From Suipraeoptans intestinalis (lineage in GTDB: Bacteria; Bacillota; Clostridia; Lachnospirales; Lachnospiraceae): a stretch of DNA of 64,000 nucleotides. The position numbers and the translations under genes are program-made. Under the pieces are notes generated by a model. It was given only the letters and a program-made list of their open reading frames with translations. It was not told the origin of the DNA and made no database searches. The stretch is taken from positions 124,001 through 188,000 of the forward strand of contig NZ_VULY01000018.1 of the NCBI RefSeq assembly GCF_009696485.1, in the 5' to 3' direction. Shown one piece after another: positions 26,212 through 34,501 of the stretch (positions within the stretch are counted from its first letter, which is position 1; each line of letters begins with the position of its first letter).

Positions 26212-26476
26212 TCCGGCTCATCTCCTTTTTCAGTGACTCGTATACGTCCTGCGGGATCCCTTGCTTAAAAGACCGCTCCAGGCCTTTGTTTTTGATTGCC
26301 AGCTCCAGGCACTTCTGATCCGGGCATACATATGCACCCCGTCCGTTCTTTTTGCCTGTCTGATCCAAAAGAAACTCTCCTTCTCCGGTACGGATTACCC
26401 GGATCATTTCTTTTTTGCTCTTCATTTCCTGACATCCGACGCACTTTCTCAAGGGTAATTTCTTTGTTCCTGTCAC
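26198..26476 (-). CDS. YlxR family (DUF448) protein
   Basis: 92 residues. The family signature RKCVGCQEMKSKKEMIRVIR is followed by KKNGRGAYVCPDQKCLELAI. YlxR proteins are RNA- or nucleoid-associated and in some species act as regulators; the exact role here is not inferable. Located 11 bases after nusA. Confidence 0.92.
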   Translation of the reverse strand: MTGTKKLPLRKCVGCQEMKSKKEMIRVIRTGEGEFLLDQTGKKNGRGAYVCPDQKCLELAIKNKGLERSFKQGIPQDVYESLKKEMSRIESR

Positions 26477-26487
26477 AGTATCACTCC

Positions 26488-27663
26488 CTACTCCTTGCCA
26501 TCTTCTTCAGTTTCTTCGCAGATTGCTTCCGTGTCTTCTTCGTAATCCTGCTCATATCCGTCTTCGTACATCTCTTCCTCGTAAACACCCTCCATCAGTT
26601 CCAGGTAGTTTTCCGGAAGTTCTCCCGACTCAATCGCCTGCGTCTCGTTTTTGATGTCGATCTTATATCCGGTCAGTCTTGCCGCCAGCCTTGCGTTTTG
26701 TCCTTCTTTTCCGATCGCCAGTGACAGCTGGTAATCCGGGACGATAACGCTTGCCGTCTTCTCATCCGGATCCGCCATAACCGAGATCACCTTTGCGGGG
26801 CTTAAGGCATTCTCGATCAGGATGGCCGGATTATCACTCCAGTTGATGATATCGATCTTTTCTCCTCTTAGCTCATCCACGATCGCATTGACTCTTGCTC
26901 CGTTCATTCCCACGCAGGCTCCCACCGGATCCACATCCGGATCATTGGACCAGACTGCGATCTTCGTCCTGCTTCCTGCTTCTCTGGCAATACTCTTAAT
27001 CTCTACAATGCCGTCCCTTACTTCGGTAACCTCTGCTTCAAACAGGCGCTTCACCAGTTCGGGATGTGTACGGGATACCAGGATCCTCGGTCCTTTCGTC
27101 GTGTTCTTCACCTCTACGACATACAGCTTGATCCGCTCTGTCGGCTGGAAGATCTCTCCCTTGACCTGTTCGTTTTCTGTCAGCATTGCATCTGCTTTTC
27201 CTAGGTTGATGCTGATATTTCTTCCTACATATCTTTGTACGATTCCTGTAACAATATCTCTTTCTTTTTCAAAGTACTGATCATACACTACCTTGCGCTC
27301 TTCTTCCCTGATTTTCTGCAGGATCAGATTCTTTGCGTTCTGGGTGGCGATCCTCCCGAAGGATTTGGATTCAATGGGGACCTGCACTACATCGCCCAGC
27401 TCATACCCGCTGTCAATGGCTCTTGCATCCTCCAGGCTGATCTGCTCTACCTTGTCCTCTACCGTTTCCACGACCGTCTTTTCCGCAAGGAGCTGGTAAT
27501 CACAGGTCTCTCTGTCCATGACCAGTTTAATGTTGTCAGCCTTTCCGAAATGGTTCTTGCATGCATTCAAAAGAGAGTTTTCAATGGCATCCAGCAGGGT
27601 TTCCTTGCTGATATCTTTTTCCTTCTCCAGTACATTCAATGCTTCCAATAATTCCGTATTCAT
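26488..27663 (-). CDS. nusA: Transcription termination/antitermination factor NusA
   Basis: 391 residues. N-terminal RNA polymerase-binding domain ([20 protein letters not shown]), S1 domain ([20 protein letters not shown]), then two KH domains ([20 protein letters not shown] and [19 protein letters not shown]) and an acidic tail. Binds the polymerase to control pausing and termination. Twelve bases after rimP. Confidence 0.96.
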   Translation of the reverse strand: MNTELLEALNVLEKEKDISKETLLDAIENSLLNACKNHFGKADNIKLVMDRETCDYQLLAEKTVVETVEDKVEQISLEDARAIDSGYELGDVVQVPIESKSFGRIATQNAKNLILQKIREEERKVVYDQYFEKERDIVTGIVQRYVGRNISINLGKADAMLTENEQVKGEIFQPTERIKLYVVEVKNTTKGPRILVSRTHPELVKRLFEAEVTEVRDGIVEIKSIAREAGSRTKIAVWSNDPDVDPVGACVGMNGARVNAIVDELRGEKIDIINWSDNPAILIENALSPAKVISVMADPDEKTASVIVPDYQLSLAIGKEGQNARLAARLTGYKIDIKNETQAIESGELPENYLELMEGVYEEEMYEDGYEQDYEEDTEAICEETEEDGKE

Positions 27664-27674
27664 CTTTTCCCTCC

Positions 27675-28139
27675 TTAAAAATCAAACGCCAATCGTATCA
27701 GCGCAATTTCTTTCTTCGCAAATGTTTTTTCTTTTTCTTCCTCCATGATTGTAACCTCCGCTTCGGTATAAGACCGGAGGATTCCCCGGAATTCCTTTTT
27801 TCCGTCTATCATGGAATAGGTGCGGATCTCTATTTCTTTTCCCAGGCTCCGTTTGTAATCTTTTTCTTTTTTTAAAGGCCGCCCAAGTCCGGGAGAGCTG
27901 ACTTCCAGAATATATGCGTCTTCCATATAATCGGCCGCATCCAGAAGATCCGAAAGTTTTCGGCTTACCAGCTCGCAGTCATCTATGTTGATTCCGCCCT
28001 CTTTATCAATGTAAGCCCGAAGATACCAGCTTCCGCCTTCCTTTACATACTCCACGTCTACCAGTTCAAACTTGTTTTCTTCCATCACAGGAAGAAGCAG
28101 TTCTTCTGTCTTTTGTTCATAGCGTTCTTTCTTAGACAC
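27675..28139 (-). CDS. rimP: Ribosome maturation factor RimP
   Basis: 154 residues. Motifs ELVDVEYVKEGGSWYLRAYI, DKEGGINIDDCELVSRKLS and YILEVSSPGLGRPLKKEKDY are diagnostic. Assists 30S assembly. First gene of the large operon running to ribF and probably to mscL. The start shown is a GTG or equivalent preceded by AAGGAGGTTGAC. Confidence 0.93.
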   Translation of the reverse strand: MSKKERYEQKTEELLLPVMEENKFELVDVEYVKEGGSWYLRAYIDKEGGINIDDCELVSRKLSDLLDAADYMEDAYILEVSSPGLGRPLKKEKDYKRSLGKEIEIRTYSMIDGKKEFRGILRSYTEAEVTIMEEEKEKTFAKKEIALIRLAFDF

Positions 28140-28261
28140 TCGTCAACCTCCTTGTTTTCAGCTGTCCTCATTTTGTTTGAAAACCACGAGGGATCTTCCA
28201 TAAATCGTATCCCCGTAAAATCCGGCAAGTACGGACGCTTTTCCGGCGTATCGCAATAAAG

Positions 28262-28285
28262 AAGAGTGAACTTTCGTCCACTCTT
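28262..28285 (-). promoter_or_regulatory. Attenuator-like hairpin in the rimP-nusA-infB leader
   Basis: On the minus strand AAGAGTGGAC-GAAA-GTTCACTCTT is a 10-bp stem with a GAAA tetraloop, followed by CTTTATT. It starts about 20 bases after the predicted transcription start and 120 bases before rimP. On the plus strand the same hairpin is followed by TTTT. Confidence 0.55.
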
Positions 28286-28312
28286 TTTTCCTGCCCTTAT
28301 GTAACCTTTCAC

Positions 28313-28341
28313 AGTATAACACCTCTTTTTTCAAAATGCAA
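28313..28341 (-). promoter_or_regulatory. Promoter of the rimP-nusA-infB operon
   Basis: Minus-strand TTGCAT (28336-28341), 17-base spacer, TATACT (28313-28318). It yields a leader of roughly 165 bases before rimP. Confidence 0.65.
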
Positions 28342-28552
28342 GTCCTGTTTCCTCCGCCTCCTGCCTTTCTGGCGTACTTTTTGATATTCTCGGTACTGTT
28401 TTCTCCTGATCCTTCTTCCTGTTTTCTCTCCGGCTCCACTCACGAAAAGGAAGCGACTGTTTGTTACCGGCTATCGGAAGATACTATCATGCACTTTTGT
28501 ATGTGTAATATTACTATATTATTTTGTGAATTCGACTATTTTTTATCAATTC

Positions 28553-28581
28553 TGTACAACCATTCTTTTTTGTGCTATGGT
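28553..28581 (+). promoter_or_regulatory. Promoter of the alanine symporter gene
   Basis: TGTACA (28553-28558), 17-base spacer, TATGGT (28576-28581) preceded by TG one base away (TGCTATGGT). Confidence 0.6.
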
Positions 28582-28634
28582 AGTAAAGGAAAAACGCTCT
28601 GAAAGAGAGTATGTCAAAAGAGGAGGAAAAAATC

Positions 28635-30026
28635 ATGTTACAAACTATTGAGAGTGCAAACACCGCCATTAATAATTTTGTATGGGGTGTTCCGGCAATG
28701 ATTTGTATCATCGGTGTAGGTCTGGTTCTCAGCTTCCGCACCCGCTTTATCCAGTTTCGCAAATTTGGATATGCACTTAAGAACTCTATCGGCCGTATTT
28801 TCAGTAAAGAAGAGGCAAAGGAAGGAAGTATCACACCCTTTCAGGCAGTATGTACCGCTCTTGCCGCCACGGTAGGTACCGGAAACATCGCCGGTGTGGC
28901 CGGAGCCATCGCCATCGGAGGACCGGGTGCCGTGTTCTGGATGTGGGTTTCCGCTCTTCTGGGGATGTGTACCAAGTATGCCGAAGTTATCCTTGCAGTC
29001 CGTTACCGCGAGAAAAACCGTGAAGGAGAATACATCGGAGGCCCCATGTACTACATCAAAAACGGATTGGATAAGAAATGGCACTGGATGGCAGGCCTTT
29101 ATGCACTTCTGGGATCTCTGACCGTTTTGGGTACCGGAAACGCTACACAGGTAAATACCATCACGACTTCTATTAATTCTGCACTGACAAGTCTTGGTGT
29201 TATCCAGGAAAGCCAGGTCAAACTGGTCAGTCTTGTAATCGGTATCGTGATCGCCGTTTTGGTGGCGACCGTTCTTCTGGGCGGTGTAAAACGTATCGGA
29301 GGGGTAACAGAAAAACTGGTTCCTTTTATGGCTGTTCTGTTCATCCTGCTGGGACTGGGAGTTGTGATCCTTCACATCAAATCCATCCCTGCCGTATTCC
29401 AGTCTATTTTTGTGGGAGCTTTTAATCCCTCTGCATTTACCGGAGGCATTGTAGGAAGTTTCTTCATGACGATCCGCAAGGGTGTGTCCAGAGGAATCTT
29501 TTCCAACGAAGCAGGTATCGGTACCGGATCCATGGCTCATGCGTGCGCAGACACAGACGAACCGGTACGTCAGGGGATGTTCGGTATTTTTGAAGTATTT
29601 GCTGACACTATCGTAATCTGTACACTTACAGCGCTGACCATCCTCTGCAGCGGAGTGCCGATCCAGTACGGACAGGCAGCCGGGGCCGAGCTTACCATCT
29701 CCGGATTTACTTCCACCTACGGAAACTGGGTGACGATTTTCACTGCTGTTGCCATGTGCTGCTTTGCTTTCTCTACCATTCTCGGGTGGGGTCTGTACGG
29801 AGCAAGATGTGTAGAATTTATCTTCACGATCAAGGCCGTGAAGCCTTTCATGATCATTTATTCTCTGGTAGCCATTGTAGGCGCCACAATGGATTTGGGA
29901 CTGATCTGGGGGATCGCAGATACCTGTAACGGTCTGATGGCCATCCCCAACCTGGTGGCATTGTTCCTTCTGTCAGGTACTGTGGTGCAAATGACCAGAA
30001 AATACTTTTCTTCAGGGAAATCCTAA
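28635..30026 (+). CDS. Sodium:alanine (amino acid carrier) symporter
   Basis: 463 residues from ATG 28635, which sits behind a strong AGAGGAGG; an upstream in-frame ATG at 28611 has no site and would read through it. AGCS/AlsT family, about eleven membrane segments. Motifs AALAATVGTGNIAGVAGAIA, GGPGAVFWMWVSALLGM and RGIFSNEAGIGTGSMAHA are typical. Imports alanine or glycine with sodium. One of only two plus-strand genes. Confidence 0.95.
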   Translation: MLQTIESANTAINNFVWGVPAMICIIGVGLVLSFRTRFIQFRKFGYALKNSIGRIFSKEEAKEGSITPFQAVCTALAATVGTGNIAGVAGAIAIGGPGAVFWMWVSALLGMCTKYAEVILAVRYREKNREGEYIGGPMYYIKNGLDKKWHWMAGLYALLGSLTVLGTGNATQVNTITTSINSALTSLGVIQESQVKLVSLVIGIVIAVLVATVLLGGVKRIGGVTEKLVPFMAVLFILLGLGVVILHIKSIPAVFQSIFVGAFNPSAFTGGIVGSFFMTIRKGVSRGIFSNEAGIGTGSMAHACADTDEPVRQGMFGIFEVFADTIVICTLTALTILCSGVPIQYGQAAGAELTISGFTSTYGNWVTIFTAVAMCCFAFSTILGWGLYGARCVEFIFTIKAVKPFMIIYSLVAIVGATMDLGLIWGIADTCNGLMAIPNLVALFLLSGTVVQMTRKYFSSGKS

Positions 30027-30057
30027 ATCGTGCAAAGATGATCTTATTCTGTCATAC

Positions 30058-30089
30058 AAAAAGCAGGCTCCTTTCAGAGTCTGCTTTTT
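30058..30089. terminator. Bidirectional terminator between convergent genes
   Basis: AAAAAGCAG-(GCTC...GAGT)-CTGCTTTTT: a hairpin with an A-run on one side and a T-run on the other, serving the symporter on plus and the membrane protein gene on minus. Confidence 0.92.
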
Positions 30090-30140
30090 GCTGTCAAAAC
30101 TATATGTCTGTCTTCTCCGGTAAGTCCTGCCGGGTTGAAA

Positions 30141-30653
30141 TCAGATTTTTTTGATATATCCGCCTGCCTTGCTCAGGAACTCTTTCAGGCGCTCCCTTTC
30201 TTCCGGCCATATCTTTGCTACTCTGTCGATTGCAATAATAAAGACAACCACTACCGCATAATCCTTGGCCTGATCGATCACACCGATGCTTTCCAGTACG
30301 ATCAGCAGCAGATAGATCCCAAACAGAATTGTACGTTTGGGCAGAGCGATCAGACACGCAATGCCAGTCTTGTAGCCCAGGTAGATCTGGTGATTCAGTC
30401 CCTTGGATTTTTCAATGCGCCTATCAAGAAACATTCCGATACGGCGATAAAACCAATCCGAGGTAAAAAAGATGGATTGCGCTGCAATGACGATCAATTC
30501 CACATTGCCGGCGTATTTTTTCTCCAGGCCCGCCAGCCTTGCTGCAATATAAGCCCATCCTCCATTATCAATACAAATATAAACAGAAACGTATATCACT
30601 GCCGCAGCAACCACAAGCAAAGGCAGTGCCTTTAAGATTCTAATAATTTTCAT
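30141..30653 (-). CDS. Small membrane protein of unknown function
   Basis: 170 residues, not recognised. Hydrophobic segments lie near residues 8-28, 50-65, 95-125 and 128-145, separated by basic loops (FYRRIGMFLDRRIEKSKG). No signature motif; the size and a tryptophan in IDNGGWAYIAARL recall small holin- or phage-like membrane proteins, but this is weak. Own -10 box upstream; ends at the shared terminator. Confidence 0.6.
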   Translation of the reverse strand: MKIIRILKALPLLVVAAAVIYVSVYICIDNGGWAYIAARLAGLEKKYAGNVELIVIAAQSIFFTSDWFYRRIGMFLDRRIEKSKGLNHQIYLGYKTGIACLIALPKRTILFGIYLLLIVLESIGVIDQAKDYAVVVVFIIAIDRVAKIWPEERERLKEFLSKAGGYIKKI

Positions 30654-30685
30654 CCAGGTGACTCCAACTCTCTTATTTCCGGTCC

Positions 30686-30691
30686 ATTATA
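30686..30691 (-). promoter_or_regulatory. Promoter -10 of the small membrane protein gene
   Basis: TATAAT on the minus strand, 33 bases before the ATG at 30653; the -35 region (AAAGGC at 17 bases) is poor. Confidence 0.5.
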
Positions 30692-30745
30692 AGCGGATAC
30701 TCCCTTCTGCCTTTTTGTTATATGATTCCCAGAGCCCTGATTTCT

Positions 30746-32215
30746 TTACGGGATCCACACTCCTGCCTCATTGAAAGTGTACTTTGCTCCATTTATCAGA
30801 TATTCTCCGGTTACCATGACTCCGTTAGAGTCCAGATAATACCAGCTCTCTCCCAGTTGCTTCCAACCGGTAGTCATCACGCCTTCGTTGGAGAAGTAGT
30901 ACCATCTGCCGCCTATCTGCTGCCAGCCCACAGCCATGCTGCCTCCTTCTGTCAGGTAGTACCAGACGTCTCCTGCCTGCTTCCAGCCGGTAGTCATCAC
31001 TCCTCCATTGTCAAAGAAGTACCACTTGTCTCCCGCCTGTTTCCAGCCGGTGGCCATGCTTCCTCCCTCCGAGAAGTAATACCACTTGCCGCCTATCTGC
31101 TGCCAGCCCACAGCCATGCTGCCTCCTTCTGTCAGGTAGTACCAGACGTCTCCCGCCTGCTTCCAGCCGGTGCTCATCTCTCCTCCGTCATGGAAGAAAT
31201 ACCAGCTGTCTCCTACCTGTTTCCAACCGGTGCTCATGGCTCCGCTGCTGCCAAAATAGTACCAGTTTCCACCCAGCTGTTTCCAGTGAACGGCCATTTT
31301 TCCGTCGCTGTTCAGATAATACCAGGAATTCCCGATCTGCTTCCAGTCCGTCCGCATCGCTCCGTCCTCATGGAAGAAATACCAGTCATCTCCCACCTGC
31401 TGCCAGTTTGTCGCCATTTTGCCACTGTCTGTCAGATAATACCAACTGATTCCGGACTGTTTCCACCCGGTTACCATCGCTCCGTCAGAATCCAGATGAT
31501 ACCAGTGTCCCCCTATCTGCTGCCAGCCAGTCAACATCTCTCCGCTACTGTTCAGATAGTACCAGTTTCCTTTGTCGTTCAGCCATCCTGTCACATAGGC
31601 GCCGTTCGCATCTTTGTAATACCACCGGCCTCCCTGCTGAACCCATCCGCCGGGCTCCTGCCAGATCACATCATCCTCCTGATTGTGAGGAGGATTGGGA
31701 ACATCCTGATCAGATGATCCGGAAAAATCCGGCCGGATCACTCCCCAGTAGGGATTGTAGTTGTTAAATCCATTATATTTTACGTAGGCAATCTTCTGAA
31801 CCATCTTCACATTGTTAAAATTCTGGTGATACGTGACATAGTCACTCTCATAGATCCCTACATGACCGTATCCGCCCATTCCGCCCGTATATACCAGGAT
31901 ATCTCCAGGCTTTGGAGTGGCTCCCTGGATCCGCTTCCAGCCTGTCGGAAGTGCATTGTTTGTATAATCGGCTCCGTTCCCAAGTACCGGCATCACTCCC
32001 AGATACCGATAATAAGCGCGGATCAGATCCACACATTGTACTCCATAAGCATTATCGTCGTCGATGCTCTTCCCTACCTGGGAACGTACCCAGTCCATGG
32101 CTTCGCTCTGTGTCCTGCCCGTCCAGGCTTTTGCTGTGGAGCGGTAAGATGCAATTCCTAAAAGCATCAAACACACGGCTCCAAAAAGCATGCCCGTCTT
32201 CCGTAACATCTTCAT
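30746..32215 (-). CDS. Secreted CHAP-domain peptidoglycan hydrolase with wall-binding repeats
   Basis: 489 residues. Signal peptide (1-30), CHAP amidase/endopeptidase domain (about 31-165) with candidate catalytic Cys61 in GVQCVDLIRAYY and His118 in GYGHVGIY, a Pro-rich linker, then about fifteen 20-residue wall-binding repeats (residues 189-489) such as GWKQAGDVWYYLTEGGSMAV. It would cleave peptide cross-bridges while held on choline-type wall polymers, like an autolysin. The DNA repeats have a 60-base period, and the block at 30905-30990 recurs at 31085-31170 with one difference. It starts 21 bases after the ParC-like gene, so it is probably in the same transcript. Confidence 0.88.
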   Translation of the reverse strand: MKMLRKTGMLFGAVCLMLLGIASYRSTAKAWTGRTQSEAMDWVRSQVGKSIDDDNAYGVQCVDLIRAYYRYLGVMPVLGNGADYTNNALPTGWKRIQGATPKPGDILVYTGGMGGYGHVGIYESDYVTYHQNFNNVKMVQKIAYVKYNGFNNYNPYWGVIRPDFSGSSDQDVPNPPHNQEDDVIWQEPGGWVQQGGRWYYKDANGAYVTGWLNDKGNWYYLNSSGEMLTGWQQIGGHWYHLDSDGAMVTGWKQSGISWYYLTDSGKMATNWQQVGDDWYFFHEDGAMRTDWKQIGNSWYYLNSDGKMAVHWKQLGGNWYYFGSSGAMSTGWKQVGDSWYFFHDGGEMSTGWKQAGDVWYYLTEGGSMAVGWQQIGGKWYYFSEGGSMATGWKQAGDKWYFFDNGGVMTTGWKQAGDVWYYLTEGGSMAVGWQQIGGRWYYFSNEGVMTTGWKQLGESWYYLDSNGVMVTGEYLINGAKYTFNEAGVWIP

Positions 32216-32236
32216 GTATCTGCCTCCTTAGAAATA

Positions 32237-34480
32237 TTATGCCCCTCTGTTTTTGATACCTGCCGTATCCCTTTTTGCCTGCTTCAGACGGTTAAGAGAT
32301 ACTTCTTTTCCCTTATAGGAAACTTTCGTTTCCACTCCTTCTTCAAACAAATAGATTGCCTCCACAGTATCCTTTGGCTTTAGCTTTATGCCCCGGACGC
32401 CAATGGCGGTCTTCTTCTTTTCCGGCACTTCATCTGTGGAAAATCTCAGGAAGTAACCATTTTTTGATTGTAGCACAATCTGCTGTCCTTTTCTAGCCGG
32501 TTTTACAAAAACCACCCTGTCATCTGCAGAAAGTTTTGTGGCACTAACGGTTCTCTTGCTTACCAAAAACTCCGATGCGTCTACTATCTTCAGCATTCCC
32601 TGGCCGGTTCCAAAAAGCAGTTTTCCCTGATGAAACTGCAGTTCATCACAGGCATAGACTACCTCTTCCGCTGCACTGTTGTAATTACTTATATTGTCTA
32701 TGGGGATCCCTTTATCTCTGAATTTGCCGCACGGCAGATCCATAACCTTTATCTGATGCATCTGACCGGTATCCGTAAACAGGCAGATCTTTCCCGTGTT
32801 CTTGCAGGGGATCACCAGCTTATGCTCTGCATCCGCCGCCTCCTTGTTCCGTTCATATACTGCCGTATCCACCGTTCTGCCATAGCCAAACCGATCCAGC
32901 AAAAAGAAGACCTCTTTCTCCTCTATAGCCTTTTCTTCATAAACGGCCTCTTCTGCATTCTCGATCGTCGTCCTTCTTGCTCTTCCAAATTTTTCTTTTA
33001 GTCGATCCAAATCTTCTATGATCACCCGGCTCATGGAATCATAATTGTTCAAAATATCTTCATATTTTGCAATATTTGCCAGCGTTTTTTCATGTTCCTG
33101 TATCAGGGCCTCCACTTCCAGGCCGATCAGCTTATACAGGCGCATCTCCAGGATCGCTGCAGCCTGACGTTCTGTAAACCGAAGCATGGAAGCCAGTTTT
33201 TTGGAAATCTTATTTTTAAACTGGATCTTTTCTACCGTCCCATGGATCAGGCAGTCCTTTGCATCCTGTATGGACTTGCTTCCCCGCAGGATCTCGATGA
33301 TCAGGTCGATCACATCGCAAGCTTTGATCAGCCCTTCCTGCACTTCTTTTCTGTCTACTTCTTTTTTTAACAGATTCTGGTATTTTCTTGTAGTCAGGTC
33401 AAACTGGAAGTCTACATGATGTTCTATGACTTTTTTCAGTCCCATGGTCTCCGGTCTTCCGTCTGCCACTGCCAGCATATTGACCCCGAAAGTGTCTTCC
33501 AGCTTGGTCTTTTTGTACAGCATGTTTTCCAGATTCTTTGGATCCGCACCCCGCTTCAGTTCGATCACAATACGAATCCCCTCTTTCGAGGATTGATTGG
33601 AGATGTCCACAATATCGCCGGTTTTTTTCTGTTCTACCAGACTACACACATCATTCAGAAATCTGCCGATCCCGGCTCCCACCATCGTGTACGGGATTTC
33701 CGTGATCACCAGCTGCTTTTTCCCGCCTTTTCCTTCTTCTATGGAAACCCGTCCCCGTAAACGAATCTTTCCCATTCCACTCTCATAGATCTCCGGAAGC
33801 TGATCCTGATTTACCACGATCCCTCCTGTGGGAAAATCAGGTCCTTTTACATATTTCATCAACTGCCTGGTGGTAATGTCTTCGTTCTCCATATAGGCCT
33901 TGACGGCATCGATCACCTCTCCCAGATTGTGGGTGGGAATGCTGGTTGCCATTCCTACCGCGATCCCTTCTGCTCCGTTGACCAGCAGGTTCGGGATTCT
34001 GGCCGGAAGCACCTGCGGCTCTTTCTCCGTTTCGTCAAAATTGGGGACAAAGTCTACAATATCTTTATCCAGATCTGCCAGATACGCCTCCTGGGTCACC
34101 TGTGCAAGACGGGCTTCCGTATAACGCATGGCCGCAGCCCCGTCGCCCTCGATGGAGCCAAAGTTTCCATGCCCGTCCACCAGAACCATTCCCTTTTTGA
34201 AGTCCTGTGCCATAACCACCAGTGAATCATAAATGGAGCTGTCTCCATGCGGGTGGTATTTACCCATGGTATCTCCCACGATACGGGCCGATTTTCGGTA
34301 AGGTTTGTCGTATCGGATCCCCAATTCATGCATATCATACAGCGTTCTCCTTTGTACCGGCTTTAGTCCGTCTCTGACGTCCGGCAAGGCCCTGGATATG
34401 ATAACACTCATGGCATAGTCAATATAAGACTTCTTCATGATATCCGAATACTCTGTTCTGATAATCTGTGTATCTTCCAT
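32237..34480 (-). CDS. parC: Type II DNA topoisomerase subunit A, ParC-like
   Basis: 747 residues. Breakage-reunion subunit: [20 protein letters not shown] near the N-terminus, [20 protein letters not shown], and the catalytic tyrosine in [11 protein letters not shown]. The C-terminal beta-propeller lacks the QRRGGKG GyrA box; the expected place has [20 protein letters not shown]. That favours a topoisomerase IV type enzyme that decatenates chromosomes rather than a supercoiling gyrase. Pairs with the gene 21 bases upstream. Confidence 0.82.
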   Translation of the reverse strand: MEDTQIIRTEYSDIMKKSYIDYAMSVIISRALPDVRDGLKPVQRRTLYDMHELGIRYDKPYRKSARIVGDTMGKYHPHGDSSIYDSLVVMAQDFKKGMVLVDGHGNFGSIEGDGAAAMRYTEARLAQVTQEAYLADLDKDIVDFVPNFDETEKEPQVLPARIPNLLVNGAEGIAVGMATSIPTHNLGEVIDAVKAYMENEDITTRQLMKYVKGPDFPTGGIVVNQDQLPEIYESGMGKIRLRGRVSIEEGKGGKKQLVITEIPYTMVGAGIGRFLNDVCSLVEQKKTGDIVDISNQSSKEGIRIVIELKRGADPKNLENMLYKKTKLEDTFGVNMLAVADGRPETMGLKKVIEHHVDFQFDLTTRKYQNLLKKEVDRKEVQEGLIKACDVIDLIIEILRGSKSIQDAKDCLIHGTVEKIQFKNKISKKLASMLRFTERQAAAILEMRLYKLIGLEVEALIQEHEKTLANIAKYEDILNNYDSMSRVIIEDLDRLKEKFGRARRTTIENAEEAVYEEKAIEEKEVFFLLDRFGYGRTVDTAVYERNKEAADAEHKLVIPCKNTGKICLFTDTGQMHQIKVMDLPCGKFRDKGIPIDNISNYNSAAEEVVYACDELQFHQGKLLFGTGQGMLKIVDASEFLVSKRTVSATKLSADDRVVFVKPARKGQQIVLQSKNGYFLRFSTDEVPEKKKTAIGVRGIKLKPKDTVEAIYLFEEGVETKVSYKGKEVSLNRLKQAKRDTAGIKNRGA

Positions 34481-34501
34481 TGTCTTTCTCCTCTATATCT
34501 C

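Larger units (their letters stand above)
28140..28634. other. Intergenic region between divergent rimP and the alanine symporter
   Basis: It holds the rimP promoter and hairpin on the minus strand and the symporter promoter on the plus strand. The stretch 28342-28550 shows no convincing gene; I looked for glycine-riboswitch and tRNA features and saw none. Confidence 0.7.

Noticed and set aside
28085-28439. Small minus-strand open frames in the rimP leader
   Set aside because: They cross the predicted promoter or begin before the transcription start, and have no ribosome site.
28342-28550. Glycine riboswitch upstream of the alanine symporter
   Set aside because: The conserved glycine-aptamer motifs were not found on the plus strand.
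30841-31630. Regular 60-base repeats that could suggest a CRISPR array
   Set aside because: The repeats are coding, have no constant repeat-variable spacer pattern and translate into wall-binding motifs.
30722-31717. 331-residue plus-strand repeat frame
   Set aside because: Antisense shadow of the CHAP autolysin repeats.
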